Of a DNA stretch of 64,000 bases, positions 46,572 to 56,711 are shown in pieces. The notes below the pieces were generated by a model. That model did not search any database. It was not told the origin of the DNA and saw nothing but the letters and a program-made list of their open reading frames with translations. Numbering within the stretch: position 1 is the first letter of the stretch; every line of letters starts with the position of its first letter. This DNA is from Phlyctochytrium arcticum (taxonomy: Eukaryota; Chytridiomycota; Chytridiomycetes; Chytridiales; Chytridiaceae), in assembly GCA_025602905.1 (NCBI GenBank), contig JAHLKI010000051.1, positions 31,408 to 95,407 on the forward strand. The letters run 5' to 3'. A program made the position numbers and the translations under genes.

Positions 46572-47367
46572 AGACCTTGTGGTTCAGCAAGTTGCAACTT
46601 CCTCTGACGATGTGGGACGAATCTCCACACCAAGCCCCAAAGAGGAAAGCTCACATGCACTTTTTGCGGGCAAGAAGGCTCCAGCGAAGAAACGCTCTCG
46701 GAGTATTAGCGTGGCAAGTGATGTCGTAGGCGATGACGAGCTACTCCCGGATTGGCAGCGTCGAATGGAGTTGAGCATGTCCGTCGCCACCCCAGTTGTC
46801 ATCAATGGGGTTAATGCCGCCGAGATCTTGAAAAAGTATCAGATGCGGGTCCAGGAAGAAGGGGGGGAGATGGGGCTGGATAATCCCGAGAGGATTTTGG
46901 CAGCGCATAGCTGCCTGCTCCTTACCTAATCTATACCGCCTGTCTATTCCCAAGATGTCGATATTGAAAGCTGGAACAAATTGCGCGCCGGATTCCAAAA
47001 TCGCCAGCTCCCCACAGTGGACCCGACGGCTCTCAATGACCTGGTCCCAACCATCCACAGTATGGTCAACGCCAAAAATGCTGGCCGACCATGGTTGCCG
47101 CCAATGCCTTCTCAACTGACCCATGCCAGTGCGGCCAGGCATATATGCCTCTGTCGGTTATCCCAGTTGACCCCACGACTACCCGACAAGATCACTGAGG
47201 TAGACTGGGTCACTCAGAACGTGACGACCCTCGCCCCTCTCCTCTCTGATACCGTCGGCCAAATTCACCCACCCCGAAGCTCCTTCCGCCCTCCCCAGAG
47301 AAACCGAAGAAAACCAAAAGGAAGAACGCAAAGAAATAATGCCGAAATTTTCAGAATGCTCTTGTAG
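46572..47367 (+). pseudogene. ORF interrupted by a stop codon, unknown fungal family
   Basis: After an acceptor (GAGCTGCAG) at about 46571 one frame runs EDLVVQQVATSSDDVGRIST, a basic KKAPAKKRSRS patch, ELLPDWQRRMELSMSV, then AAHSCLLL and TAA at 46927. The same frame stays open beyond it (QDVDIESWNKLRAGFQNRQL ... DWVTQNVTTLAPLLSDTVG) to 47367. No GT-AG intron removes the stop. An upstream piece (GDEIFRRIIRERYAKACK, about 46375-46437) before a donor GTAAGT may be its first exon, but the phase does not fit cleanly. No function is assigned. Confidence 0.45.
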
Positions 47368-47903
47368 CATGAGCGTTCCCAAAGATATATCACCCGAAGA
47401 ATTTAAACGATCTCTGAAACGGAGCTTGGGGAATGATGTGGTGGGAGATGTTGTACAGGGCAAAAGGCACGAGAAGACCAACATTTTTCTTGTATAATCC
47501 TTGCCCGCTAGCTCTGTCTTTCTGTATCTCTCTATCTGTCTCTATCTGGTCCGGCTCTTTGTCTCGTCTCTACATTGTCTCTCTGTCTTTCGCTTTTCTC
47601 TCTCGTACATTCAAATTCAAGTTTCCCTATATAACATCCTATCCAACAATGTCGCTGGAATTGCTAGTTATTTTGCACAATGATTTCCATTTAGTAAAGT
47701 TAGTTATACTCCATTCATTGTATACATTCCTGCCTTCTTGGTACCAAGATCATCGTGCCATAGCGGCAGGAGAAAAACTGAATTGGATTGACAGTAAAAA
47801 GTCTAAATACTTGAAGAGGATATACCTCCAAAGTGCATGCAGAATCTAATCGGTAATCTACGTGGTGAAGGGGAAACTGCCTAGTAAATCCGAAGGCGCG
47901 CCC
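47368..47903. other. Intergenic, pyrimidine-rich
   Basis: 536 bp with a CTCTSTCT-rich tract at about 47515-47615. No gene is supported. It includes the 3' end of PAT1. Confidence 0.5.
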
Positions 47904-50884
47904 CTACAGAGTCATTCCCGCTAATTGGCTGGCATCAATACCCAAGCCTAGAGCGTTCAGGAAGAGGTTGACATTGGCCACACCCTTGACATCATCGCTT
48001 CGGCGACTCGTCTCCAGCACCTTGTCGCGCACTTCAATAAGCAAAACGCGCTGATGGTCGGCGGTGGTCGCGCCCACAGCCATGGCAGCCAAGAACTGCC
48101 AGACGTATACATCATCAACGAAATTTGAAGACGAGGGGGATATGGGTGACGTAGGTGCGGGCGTAAAAATGGCACCAAAATGGTTGTGCAAGGATGCAAA
48201 AAGGAAATTGTAAATATCGGTCCACATGGCCAAGTCTTGTTCGGATGCGCCAGCACTAGCCGGCCCGCCGCTAACCGCTCCTTGCTTTAGCATTTCTGCG
48301 CGCGATAAAAACATGGTGAGGAAGGCCAGACCAGGCTTTGACTTTGCCAGCCAATTCATGTTGTGCCGTTCCAAGAGAATGCGCATGCACGTGTTGATAA
48401 TGAAAAGAGGCACGTCCATGAGAACAGATACCACTGTGGGAACGACACTGGCCACAAATACATCCGTGGCAGATTTCGATGCAACAGAAGGGTTGCAAAC
48501 GTCGATACCCTCCAACCGGGAAAGGAGAGTAGTAATGACGTGCATCTGTTGATCGCGGTTCAAAAAGCGGAAAACCCGGGGAATGATGCGCTTTCCTTTG
48601 TCAAAAGCAAGGATGGCGATAAATGGATGAGGAAAATGGAGCTGAACAGGCTCAGCGACTCCTAAATCGTTCCACAACTTGACGCGTTTCTCCTCAAATG
48701 CAGCAGTCCATGCAATTACATCCTCCTCATCAACGGGACCACGACGTTTCAGTACTTCCAAATCGAGAACTGTAGAATAGATGGCTTCCGTTCTTCGCAG
48801 AACTTTGGTTCGAGAAAGTCGATCGGTCGGAAGGCTACTGGCAATCTCCTTGAAAAGTGAAAATGACAACATAAGAAATCTATCTTGCCAGCACTGATAC
48901 TCTGTTACATACCTGGTCCTTCACTGCATTGGCGCCGTTCAACTGAAGCATTTGCCGCGGATTTCTGACGGAGCTCAGAGAAATTTTACCCAAAGCACCT
49001 TCCAAGGACACTATTCCCGAAGAGAGATTAGCAACTATAAACAAATGTGAAAAGAAAATGAACATACATGATGCACCCTTAGGCTTCACTTTTCTGCCAT
49101 CAATCAGACGCTGCATTTGCTGTTGCATCCGGTTGGTGACCGCCAACCCTCCAGCAGCACCAGCTTTCGCTTGGTCCAGCAACATGCTTTGCTGCCAATT
49201 CAGACCCAACTTTGAGCTCGCATTTGCCGTTTCCGGACTTTGCCCGGTACTGGGCACTGGCTCCTGTTGCGCCTTCAATTTGGTAAAGACATTATGGTAA
49301 AAGTCATCACGCAGTGGATCATCCGTGACGAGTTGGGAAATTTGTATTTTGGCAATCAGCTCTTTCTCGTAGTTGTTCATCATCCCTCGGTACCGCTCTT
49401 CACGAGGTCGGCTCATGTCAAATCTACGATCCTGGTATTGCCGACGATCATTTTGCTGCTGGTAACCCCCACGTTGATTTTGCTGTTGGTGACCTGGCCC
49501 TCGCTGCCCGTTTCCGGATGAACGAGCATACTGATCCCGATGTTGTGGCGGTAAAAATTGACCCAACTGCATAGGAGGTCGCTGGCCCATGTTGTTTCGG
49601 GATTGTTGGTGCTGCTGATTGTAAGCTTGTCCTCCTGGACCATTCATGCCATGCTGAACGTGCTGCATGGATCGTTCGTCAATCCCTTGATGAAGTAGTG
49701 GAGGCGTTCTTGCTTGCGCATTGTACATGGGTTGCTGCAGGTGTGGTGATTGTTGCTGTTGCATGGGATGAGGGTGCTGCGATTGCTGGTGTGGAAGACG
49801 ATGTCTCTGCTGGTCCATCTGCTGACCGGGCATATGCATGTTCAGGGGCAGTGGCTGCTGCCCAGACAAGCCGGGTCCTGCAACCTGCCCAGCTTGCAGC
49901 TGTTGTGATCTCAAGACAGATTCCAACTCTTCTAAACCCATGGGTCTTCGTTCCGGACCACCCATCTGACCGGCAAAGGGCCGCGGAGCCATAGTACTGC
50001 GCGCTGCCATCATTTGTGCCTCAATCTCACCCACGTGCCGATTGGGACCGTTCCGGGGGCCCCTCATCATTTGTGCCTCGATTTCCTCCAAAGTCAAACC
50101 GCGTTGAGGACCATCAAAATTGGAAGATGCCATCGGAAATGTATTCGATCCACTTCGTGACATTCCAGTACCCTGCGGGCTTTCGGGTTTACTCCATATT
50201 TCCGCCAAGTCTTCCTTGTTCATTTGTGAAGGTCGGCGCATGAGATCTTCAGTCATAGGTGGTGGCCCCCAAGCATCACCTCGTTGGGATACAGAGCCCC
50301 GAGATGATTCTGCACGAAACGTCTGCAGTGGTAGAGGGGGTTTGTAGGCTAATCATAGGAAAGTTAGCAAGACAGGATGAGTGGCGGAAATTCACCAAGT
50401 CTAACCTGAGCGAGCTGGATGTTCATCCAGGAGCGGGTTGTGATTGCCCGAGAACTCGGAAAAATCAAAGTCACGCCCTACAGATGCAGACCCAGCAACG
50501 TCAGAAGAATTCTCTTTGAACTAGGCAGGATTGACACAACATACCTAACTGATCGGGCCCACCTATACTCCCAAATGTCTCATCGTTCAAGTCCTCGTTA
50601 TCATCCTCTAGACGAACGGCACCATTCTCCTCCAGACCAATATCCTGCGGTGCCCCAAACGCAAACTTTTGCTCCAGTAAATCATCAATCGCAGATCCTT
50701 CCAAAGAGTCGTCCAAGAGCGAGCCACCACCAAGGTTGTCAAAAGGTGCAGGACCACCACCACCTCGTCCCCGACCAGCTACCGCACCACCCCGTCCACG
50801 CCCACGTTGAGCCGACTGCTCGCCCGCCCCTCGCTTGTTGGGACGACCGGGCATGGTCGCATCAAAGCCAAAAAAGTCCCCCAT
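47904..50884 (-). CDS. PAT1: Pat1, activator of mRNA decapping
   Basis: Exons 50884-50545, 50477-50406, 50348-49068, 49010-48913 and 48848-47904 give 911 aa. The start MGDFFGFDATMP matches the conserved Pat1 N-terminus (FFGFDTxLP), which binds the Dhh1/DDX6 helicase. The middle is Gln/His/Pro/Met-rich, with repeats of EIEAQMM. The C-terminal half is ordered: YEKELIAKIQISQLVTDDPL, DDFYHNVFTKLKAQ, KISLSSVRNPRQMLQL, then a helical-repeat domain (IIPRVFRFLNRDQQMHVITT) that in yeast binds Lsm1-7 and Dcp2. Pat1 links deadenylation to decapping in P-bodies. It is divergent from the cyclophilin gene. Confidence 0.95.
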
Positions 50885-51256
50885 GTCGCTACCTCAACTG
50901 CGTTTGTTTAAACTGGACAGAATTCGGGCTGCAATCTTGAAATTGCTCACTCCCAAAAGTCGGCCCCCGAAGCAGACCTGAGATTCCCCTTGCACACAGA
51001 AAACTGCAGCTATCAAATCTTCTCTTTTGCTCGTTCCTGCCTATTGGTTTCCTTTTGTTTTTGTTTGAAGCAGGATGAAGGTTCAAGGTCTGGATGCCAG
51101 GTCCCAGAAATAGCTGCCAACTGTGGGTTCGAAACTGTGCCACTGCCATAATTGACCGTCCTTGACCCTTGCGGCATGGGAAAATCTCTATTACTTTCCT
51201 GACAGAAATTATCCTCAAGCATCTTATCTGAGAAACTCTGAACGACGACAGAAAGA

Positions 51257-52107
51257 ATGCCACGAACGAGCCGAATGGTGCTGGCGGGAGCCGTGGCCTT
51301 TACTGTGCTTCTTTTCATCATGTATACCTCCTTCAGCGCGACCTCATTTAGTGACGATATCCCGTCTCCTCCCCGCAGCGTGGTCCACAAAGGAAAGGAG
51401 GACTTGGATCTTTTGGTGGGCAAGAACAGCACAAATTCACTGGAATATACGCACAAGGTTTTCCTGGACTTGAATCATGGGGACAAGAAGGTGGGGTTGT
51501 CATTACGGGACCCTCTTTGCGATGAATGGCTCACATGATGATGACCTTTAGCTTGGACGGATAGTCATTGGGCTCTTTGGAAATACCGTGCCAAAAACAG
51601 CAGACAATTTCCGGGCTCTATGCACCGGCGAAAAGGGATTCGGTTACAAAGATTCCAAATTCCATCGTATTATGGCAGACTTTATGGCCCAAGGCGGTGA
51701 TTTCACTCGGGGAGATGGGTACGTTGTGAAATTTGGACAGTGGAAAACAATAAACTCATCATCAAATGCAGGAAGGGGGGGAAATCCATATATGGTGACA
51801 AATTTGCAGACGAAAATTTCAATTTGAACCACGACAAGAAGGGGCGGCTCAGTATGGCAAACAGCGGGCCGGATACGAATGGATCTCAGTTCTTCATCAC
51901 CTTTAAGGAAACTTCTTGGTAAGTCATGGACGGCACGGATGGACTACTTGGTTCCTGATGCTTTTTGAATATAGGCTGGATGGGAAGCATGTCGTTTTTG
52001 GTGAGGTTGTGGATGGCATGGACGTTTTGACTGCACTGGAATCCGTACAGGTATCCGGAAGCCGCCCGGTACAGGACGTCACTGTCACAAACAGTGGTGA
52101 GCTATGA
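51257..52107 (+). CDS. Membrane-anchored cyclophilin (peptidyl-prolyl isomerase)
   Basis: Exons 51257-51490, 51552-51718, 51772-51918 and 51975-52107 give 226 aa. An N-terminal signal anchor ([20 protein letters not shown]) suggests a secretory-pathway protein with a lumenal catalytic domain. The cyclophilin fold is complete: [65 protein letters not shown] and [20 protein letters not shown], with the FHRI...QGGD and Trp residues needed for activity and drug binding. The closest layout is cyclophilin B/C. The ATG at 51257 was chosen because it starts the basic residues before the anchor. Confidence 0.9.
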
Positions 52108-52176
52108 ATGGAGAAACTACTATTTCGCGCGGTGCAGGCATCCCATCTGTCGTGGACTATGTTATATATTTGTACA

Positions 52177-52779
52177 TTAATGTGAGGTCTCGCGACCTGC
52201 TGCGTCCGCCCCACCGGGTTGGATGAGTCGATAGAACCCAATCTTACTATCTTGCTCTAAATGTTCTTCTCTGCAGAAGCCTAGCCTTTCTAAATATTTG
52301 ACCATTTGTGGATAAGATTCCGGAACAGTATTTACGCTCATGACTGGGATGATGTGCAGAACATTCGGTATTGCCTGAATCCAGTCAGCTTCTGCCCGCG
52401 AGAAAAGTTGGCGCATAAATCCTTTTTGGCGGACAGTCGGATCTGTTCCGCAGAGCCATATATGGCTTGAACTGACCGGGCTCGACACATTTGGAAGCTC
52501 ACGGAGAGCCTTCCCATGATATTCTTTCCAATGTACAAATAGGAACGCCTGAACTCCTACGGGCCCTTTCGTTGGTTCCATATTCAAAATGAAATAAATG
52601 CGACCATTCATCTGCTTGATGCGCCGTTTCCATTCGTCAAGTTTGGCGTAGTGGGACGATGGGTCGGCAAGGAATATCCAGTTTGAAAAATCACAAATCT
52701 TGGGTAAGAGCGGATCTTCGGGGTCTGAGATGCATCGGACGTGCGCTGAATGGGTATTCTTGGTCGCGGAATCGTTCAT
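52177..52779 (-). CDS. GNAT-like N-acetyltransferase domain protein
   Basis: Single exon, 200 aa. The middle shows the acetyl-CoA-binding fold: beta strand HIWLCGTDPTVRQKGFMRQL, where the residues after the strand correspond to the Q/RxxGxG/A loop in a relaxed form (RQKGFM), then a helix and VLHIIPVMSVNTVPE with YPQMVKYLERLGFCREE, the C-terminal GNAT strand and helix. Substrate unknown. No targeting signal. Convergent with the cyclophilin gene, stops only 69 bp apart. Confidence 0.65.
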   Translation of the reverse strand: MNDSATKNTHSAHVRCISDPEDPLLPKICDFSNWIFLADPSSHYAKLDEWKRRIKQMNGRIYFILNMEPTKGPVGVQAFLFVHWKEYHGKALRELPNVSSPVSSSHIWLCGTDPTVRQKGFMRQLFSRAEADWIQAIPNVLHIIPVMSVNTVPESYPQMVKYLERLGFCREEHLEQDSKIGFYRLIQPGGADAAGRETSH

Positions 52780-54366
52780 GATGCCAGCGGTCGATGATCA
52801 GTTGGTACTGGTCCAGGTCCAAGATGAGCCCAAAATTCCAAATCGCTGCTTCCGGGGCGTTTCGGACTGATCGGCCGAAACAACCCGGCTGACCAAGCAA
52901 GAACGCGTACTAGACGCGCTACGCGTGAAATAATTTTTGTTTGCTGCCCGAGCTGCCAGACCGTGGATGGCAACTTTGGCAAGGCAAACAACCAGCACTA
53001 TATGCATTGTGTAAAGACGGCCAATGCCGAGACGGAAATCCAGTTTGCATTCATGCTGAATTGCACACTGGAGACGTTGTTGTTGGGCATAGTAAAGGTC
53101 GGACGGAGGGTTGGGGAAAATGTGTGCTGACCCAAAAATAGACATTCACACTGTTATAACACGCTTCGTCATCAGCTCACGAGAAAAAACAAGCAAGAGC
53201 CCGCCCACTCGCTCACCTCATCCTAACTCCGCCGTCTTAATACACGGTGTATCCTCGAACAGCCGGGTTAACCCCCGCCGCTCGTCCTCTTTTCCCCCTC
53301 TGCCACCCGCAAACGTCCCGTGTTTGGTCACTTAAACACTTGAGGCCCAAAACCCCCAAGAGGAATCCCCAACCCGGAATCCCTTGTTTCTTTTCCCCTC
53401 GGTCGGGTTGCTTTGCGGGCACGCGAAGACAATCTTTCGAGTCAGACTTGTTACCGGACCCTCAAAATCTCGGGGTAAGTGGAAAAATATCAATTGTCTA
53501 CATATCCATTGTCCTCTGCAATGGTAGTGATGGCCATCGGAGGTTTGCCGGTGGAGCGTCCGTGTGCAAACGTTGACGAATTGGTGCATATAAATCCGTC
53601 TCTAATTGCAATTTTAATGTGCAGAACACCACTCGGAGAATTGTAAAAGGGCAAAACTCAAGCCTCAAGGATCCTCATTCCGCCTCGATCAACGTTTGGT
53701 TTGCCTCGGTAGGTTGAATAAAACAGCTGCTCCCCTCAAATACCTGCCCTTTCCCTCCCTCGACACCCTGCAGTGCACTGCGTGTTTGTGACTGTCCATC
53801 TCGGATTCTCCCTCAAAGCACCCCATCTTTCCCACATATCATCAGGATATTTACCCATCTCATCCCGCTCATATCCTTTGTTTTCATAGTGTCAATTCCT
53901 TTATTTTTTCGACCTGTTCCAGGTGCGAGAGTCAACTTTATTCAAGAACACTGAGGGTTGTCGTTGACCGGTGGTATTCTCAGTCCTCGGTGTCCTTCCA
54001 AGATCAACTGCCCGGACGTAAAAGTTCAGTACAGCTCCGCGTATATTCACTCTGCTACTATCGCCCCGCTAAACTCTCATGTAAGTCCATCACTGTCGGT
54101 TTTTGACTTTCATATCCACTAACTATTACACCCCTTTGTTAGTCTGATACCCAACACCATCGCCTAATCCCGATTATTTTATTTGGAAAATACTCGCCAA
54201 CTCAATCGACGCGTATAGTCGGAGTTTGCGTCAGCCGTGCTTTCCTAATCGACTTTTTAACATACCAACCGAACGCCCTTCTCACCCATTTTACACAGCC
54301 AATATTTTGGCCCCCGTCTTCACCACGTACGCCATAGCAGATTCGCCATCGGAAAACTTGGGCAGA
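52780..54366. promoter_or_regulatory. Long upstream region and leader of the C2H2 gene
   Basis: 1.6 kb without supported genes. It contains pyrimidine-rich stretches and a spliced leader intron (54081-54142). Long promoters and leaders are common for regulatory transcription-factor genes. The GNAT gene promoter is also in its left part. Confidence 0.5.
54081..54142 (+). other. Probable 5' leader intron of the C2H2 gene
   Basis: GTAAGT donor, a CTAAC branch-site-like word, a pyrimidine-rich tract and TTAG acceptor, 62 nt in all, about 225 nt before the first ATG. The same architecture is used by coding introns in this window. Confidence 0.55.
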
Positions 54367-56419
54367 ATGTCATTATCTGACCCCGAGGTGGACACATCTC
54401 CTACTCCGAAAAATACCAAGTCGCGTCGAGTATCCTCAAGCCGTCCAGGAAACGCTACCAGGCAAATTCAAAAGTCTTCGTCGGCATCGTTGTCTTCTTC
54501 GCCACAGCAAAACCCCCTGCATCATCAAATTTCGAATTTGAGTGACACCACCGAAAACGATCACGGTAGGGGGTTGGACTCAGACCCTCTTCCACGGATC
54601 AATACTGAAGAGGACATTGCTCCGGACTCGGACGAGAACCAACAACAGCAACCCATTCATTCTATTGACCCGCGAAGCAGGCAGCGGGGGCATCAGCAAT
54701 CCTATTCACCGCTTCACCCCCATTCCCATCACCATATCCACGCCCATCCGTTGCCCCTACCACCACCTCCTCCCCCAGCCCTTAGCTTTCTCTCTTCTGC
54801 GTCCTTGTCTGACGTTTCTCTGATGCGTCGCCCGTCAAATGCCACGACAATATCTGACTCTGGGGATGGAATGGATATGCCATCAAGTCCTTCGGATGGA
54901 CATGGACAGATGAGCGGAGATGGAATGGATATGATGCAGGGCGGGCAGCGCCATATGCAAGAGCGCCATGATCATCCGGGGAAAGGATGGGTCCAAAAAC
55001 ATACCTGTAAATTTGCCGGTTGCGGAAAGACATTTACCACCAGGTCAGTCGATCGCGTTTTTTCGATTGTTGGAAAGTGTTATTTACGCGAATGTACAGT
55101 GCTCACTTGTCGAGACATGTCAAGCTGCATATGGGTATTAAGCCACATCGGTGTCCACTCCCGGAGTGCAACAAGGGCTTTGCAAGGCGAGATAACATGA
55201 TGGTGCGTAGGACATTGCGTTGAAACTGTTTTGTGACTTTTGAACTAAATCTATGTATCAGGTACATTATCGGGCCCATGCCAGAAAACTAGGACTTGTA
55301 GTCGATTCTCGTGGAGTGGCAGTACCTGATGTTCGGGCAACGAGCCCTTCCTCGTATTATCCCCGCCATATGAATATGGGAACACGCGCCAGTACAGGCA
55401 ATATTTACGAGTCACACGAGTCTTATGTGCGTTTCCCACCTCCGTACCCTGCTGCTTATGACTACGACCGACCCCCCCATCCACATCATCACCCCCACCA
55501 TACCCACCACCCCCACCAATATGCTCCATATCCGGGTCCACCGGATGCCGCTGCAAGCTATCGATATGCCGCAGCAGCAGCTGCAGGTCACCCGTGGGGT
55601 CCCGCTGCGCAGGGACAAGCTGCTTCCTTGTATGAGCAAGCTGCTGCAGGAGCACCATCAGCTGCAGCGGCAGCGGCAGCAGCAGCTGCTGCCGGATTGA
55701 AAGGATACCTGCCTAATCCCAGCCAGCTAGGTCCCGCACAATATGGAGGAGGTCACTACACATACCACCGAGCCCCATCAGCGAATGATCGACTTTGGGG
55801 ATCTGCCGCTTCGTCCTCAAGTTCCGCAGCTGCAGCGGCAGCGGCTACTGCAGCAGCAGCCGCCGCGGCCGCAGCTTCCCAGGTCCCTCGAATGGACCTA
55901 TCCGGTCACCATCATTCCCATCACCACCACCACACACATCACCTGGGCGCACAAGACCACCATCCATTAGGCAGCCCCCGAATCTCGTCTTCTCGCGGAT
56001 CGCCAGATCCCCAGTCTCAGTCCTCACAAAACAGATCGGACCAGTCGTCGCAGGGTCAGCAGCAACAACATCAATCTCGCGAACATACGACTCCTCGTCA
56101 GCAGCAGTCGTCGCTATCGTCTTCGACGCCGCAAATGGCAGCAGCCGCAGCAGCGGCGGCCGCTGCAGCCGCATATCACCACCATCATCAGCAGCACCAG
56201 GTGTCATCTCCCCTTGGATCGAACGGAACACCTACTGTCATCCCGTATGTCCGTGATACGACAGGGTACCACTCGCACCATCGGGGAGGACACCAAGGTG
56301 GAAGAGATGGGGCGGGTGGTTTGGCTGCATCTCCACAGCAACAAGGCCATGGCTTGCATCATCACCCGTTAGGTATGCATTCGCCACAGGCCGCTCATGA
56401 GAAGGCCTATGTAGTATGA
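54367..56419 (+). CDS. C2H2 zinc-finger transcription factor with poly-Ala and His-rich tracts
   Basis: Exons 54367-55043, 55100-55202 and 55262-56419 give 645 aa. Two adjacent C2H2 fingers straddle both introns: CKFAGCGKTF...HLSRHVKLH and CPLPECNKGFARRDNM...HYRAH, linked by MGIKPHR. The Cys4-spaced first pair (CxxxxC) and the linker resemble fungal stress and developmental factors. The N-terminal third is Ser/Asp-rich with His/Pro tracts; the C-terminal half carries long alanine runs (up to about 12) and His-rich repeats (HHHHH), encoded by mixed GCx codons. It probably binds GC-rich sites. Upstream in-frame codons to 54226 lack an ATG, so ATG 54367 is the start. Confidence 0.88.
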
Positions 56420-56711
56420 AGCTCTTTCCGACTGATGTCGGGTGAAAATATTATGGATGGTAGTTGGCCCCTGAGATAAATTTACAAAATTTTGAATAAC
56501 TAAGTTACGTTTTTTATTTTGGAAAAGGACGAGGAACAACCAGCATTTTAGTCTTTAGATGACTGTTGGAGTGGGAACTGATAAGTGCTGAAACGTGGCG
56601 CATTCGTGGCGCAGCCGTAGCATCTCCGGAGACTCCGGAGTTCTCCAACTTTCAAGCAACGGTGATCCGCATATCAAGAACGGGGCTCTATACTATGCCC
56701 CCAAGGCCGAA
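56420..56711. other. Intergenic
   Basis: 292 bp between the C2H2 and PPR genes. It has CTCCGGAGACTCCGGAGTTC near 56623, an imperfect inverted repeat. Confidence 0.45.

Noticed and set aside
55251..56231. Long minus-strand ORFs opposite the C2H2 gene
   Set aside because: They mirror the GC-rich repeats of the poly-Ala and His tracts; no domain or splice evidence.
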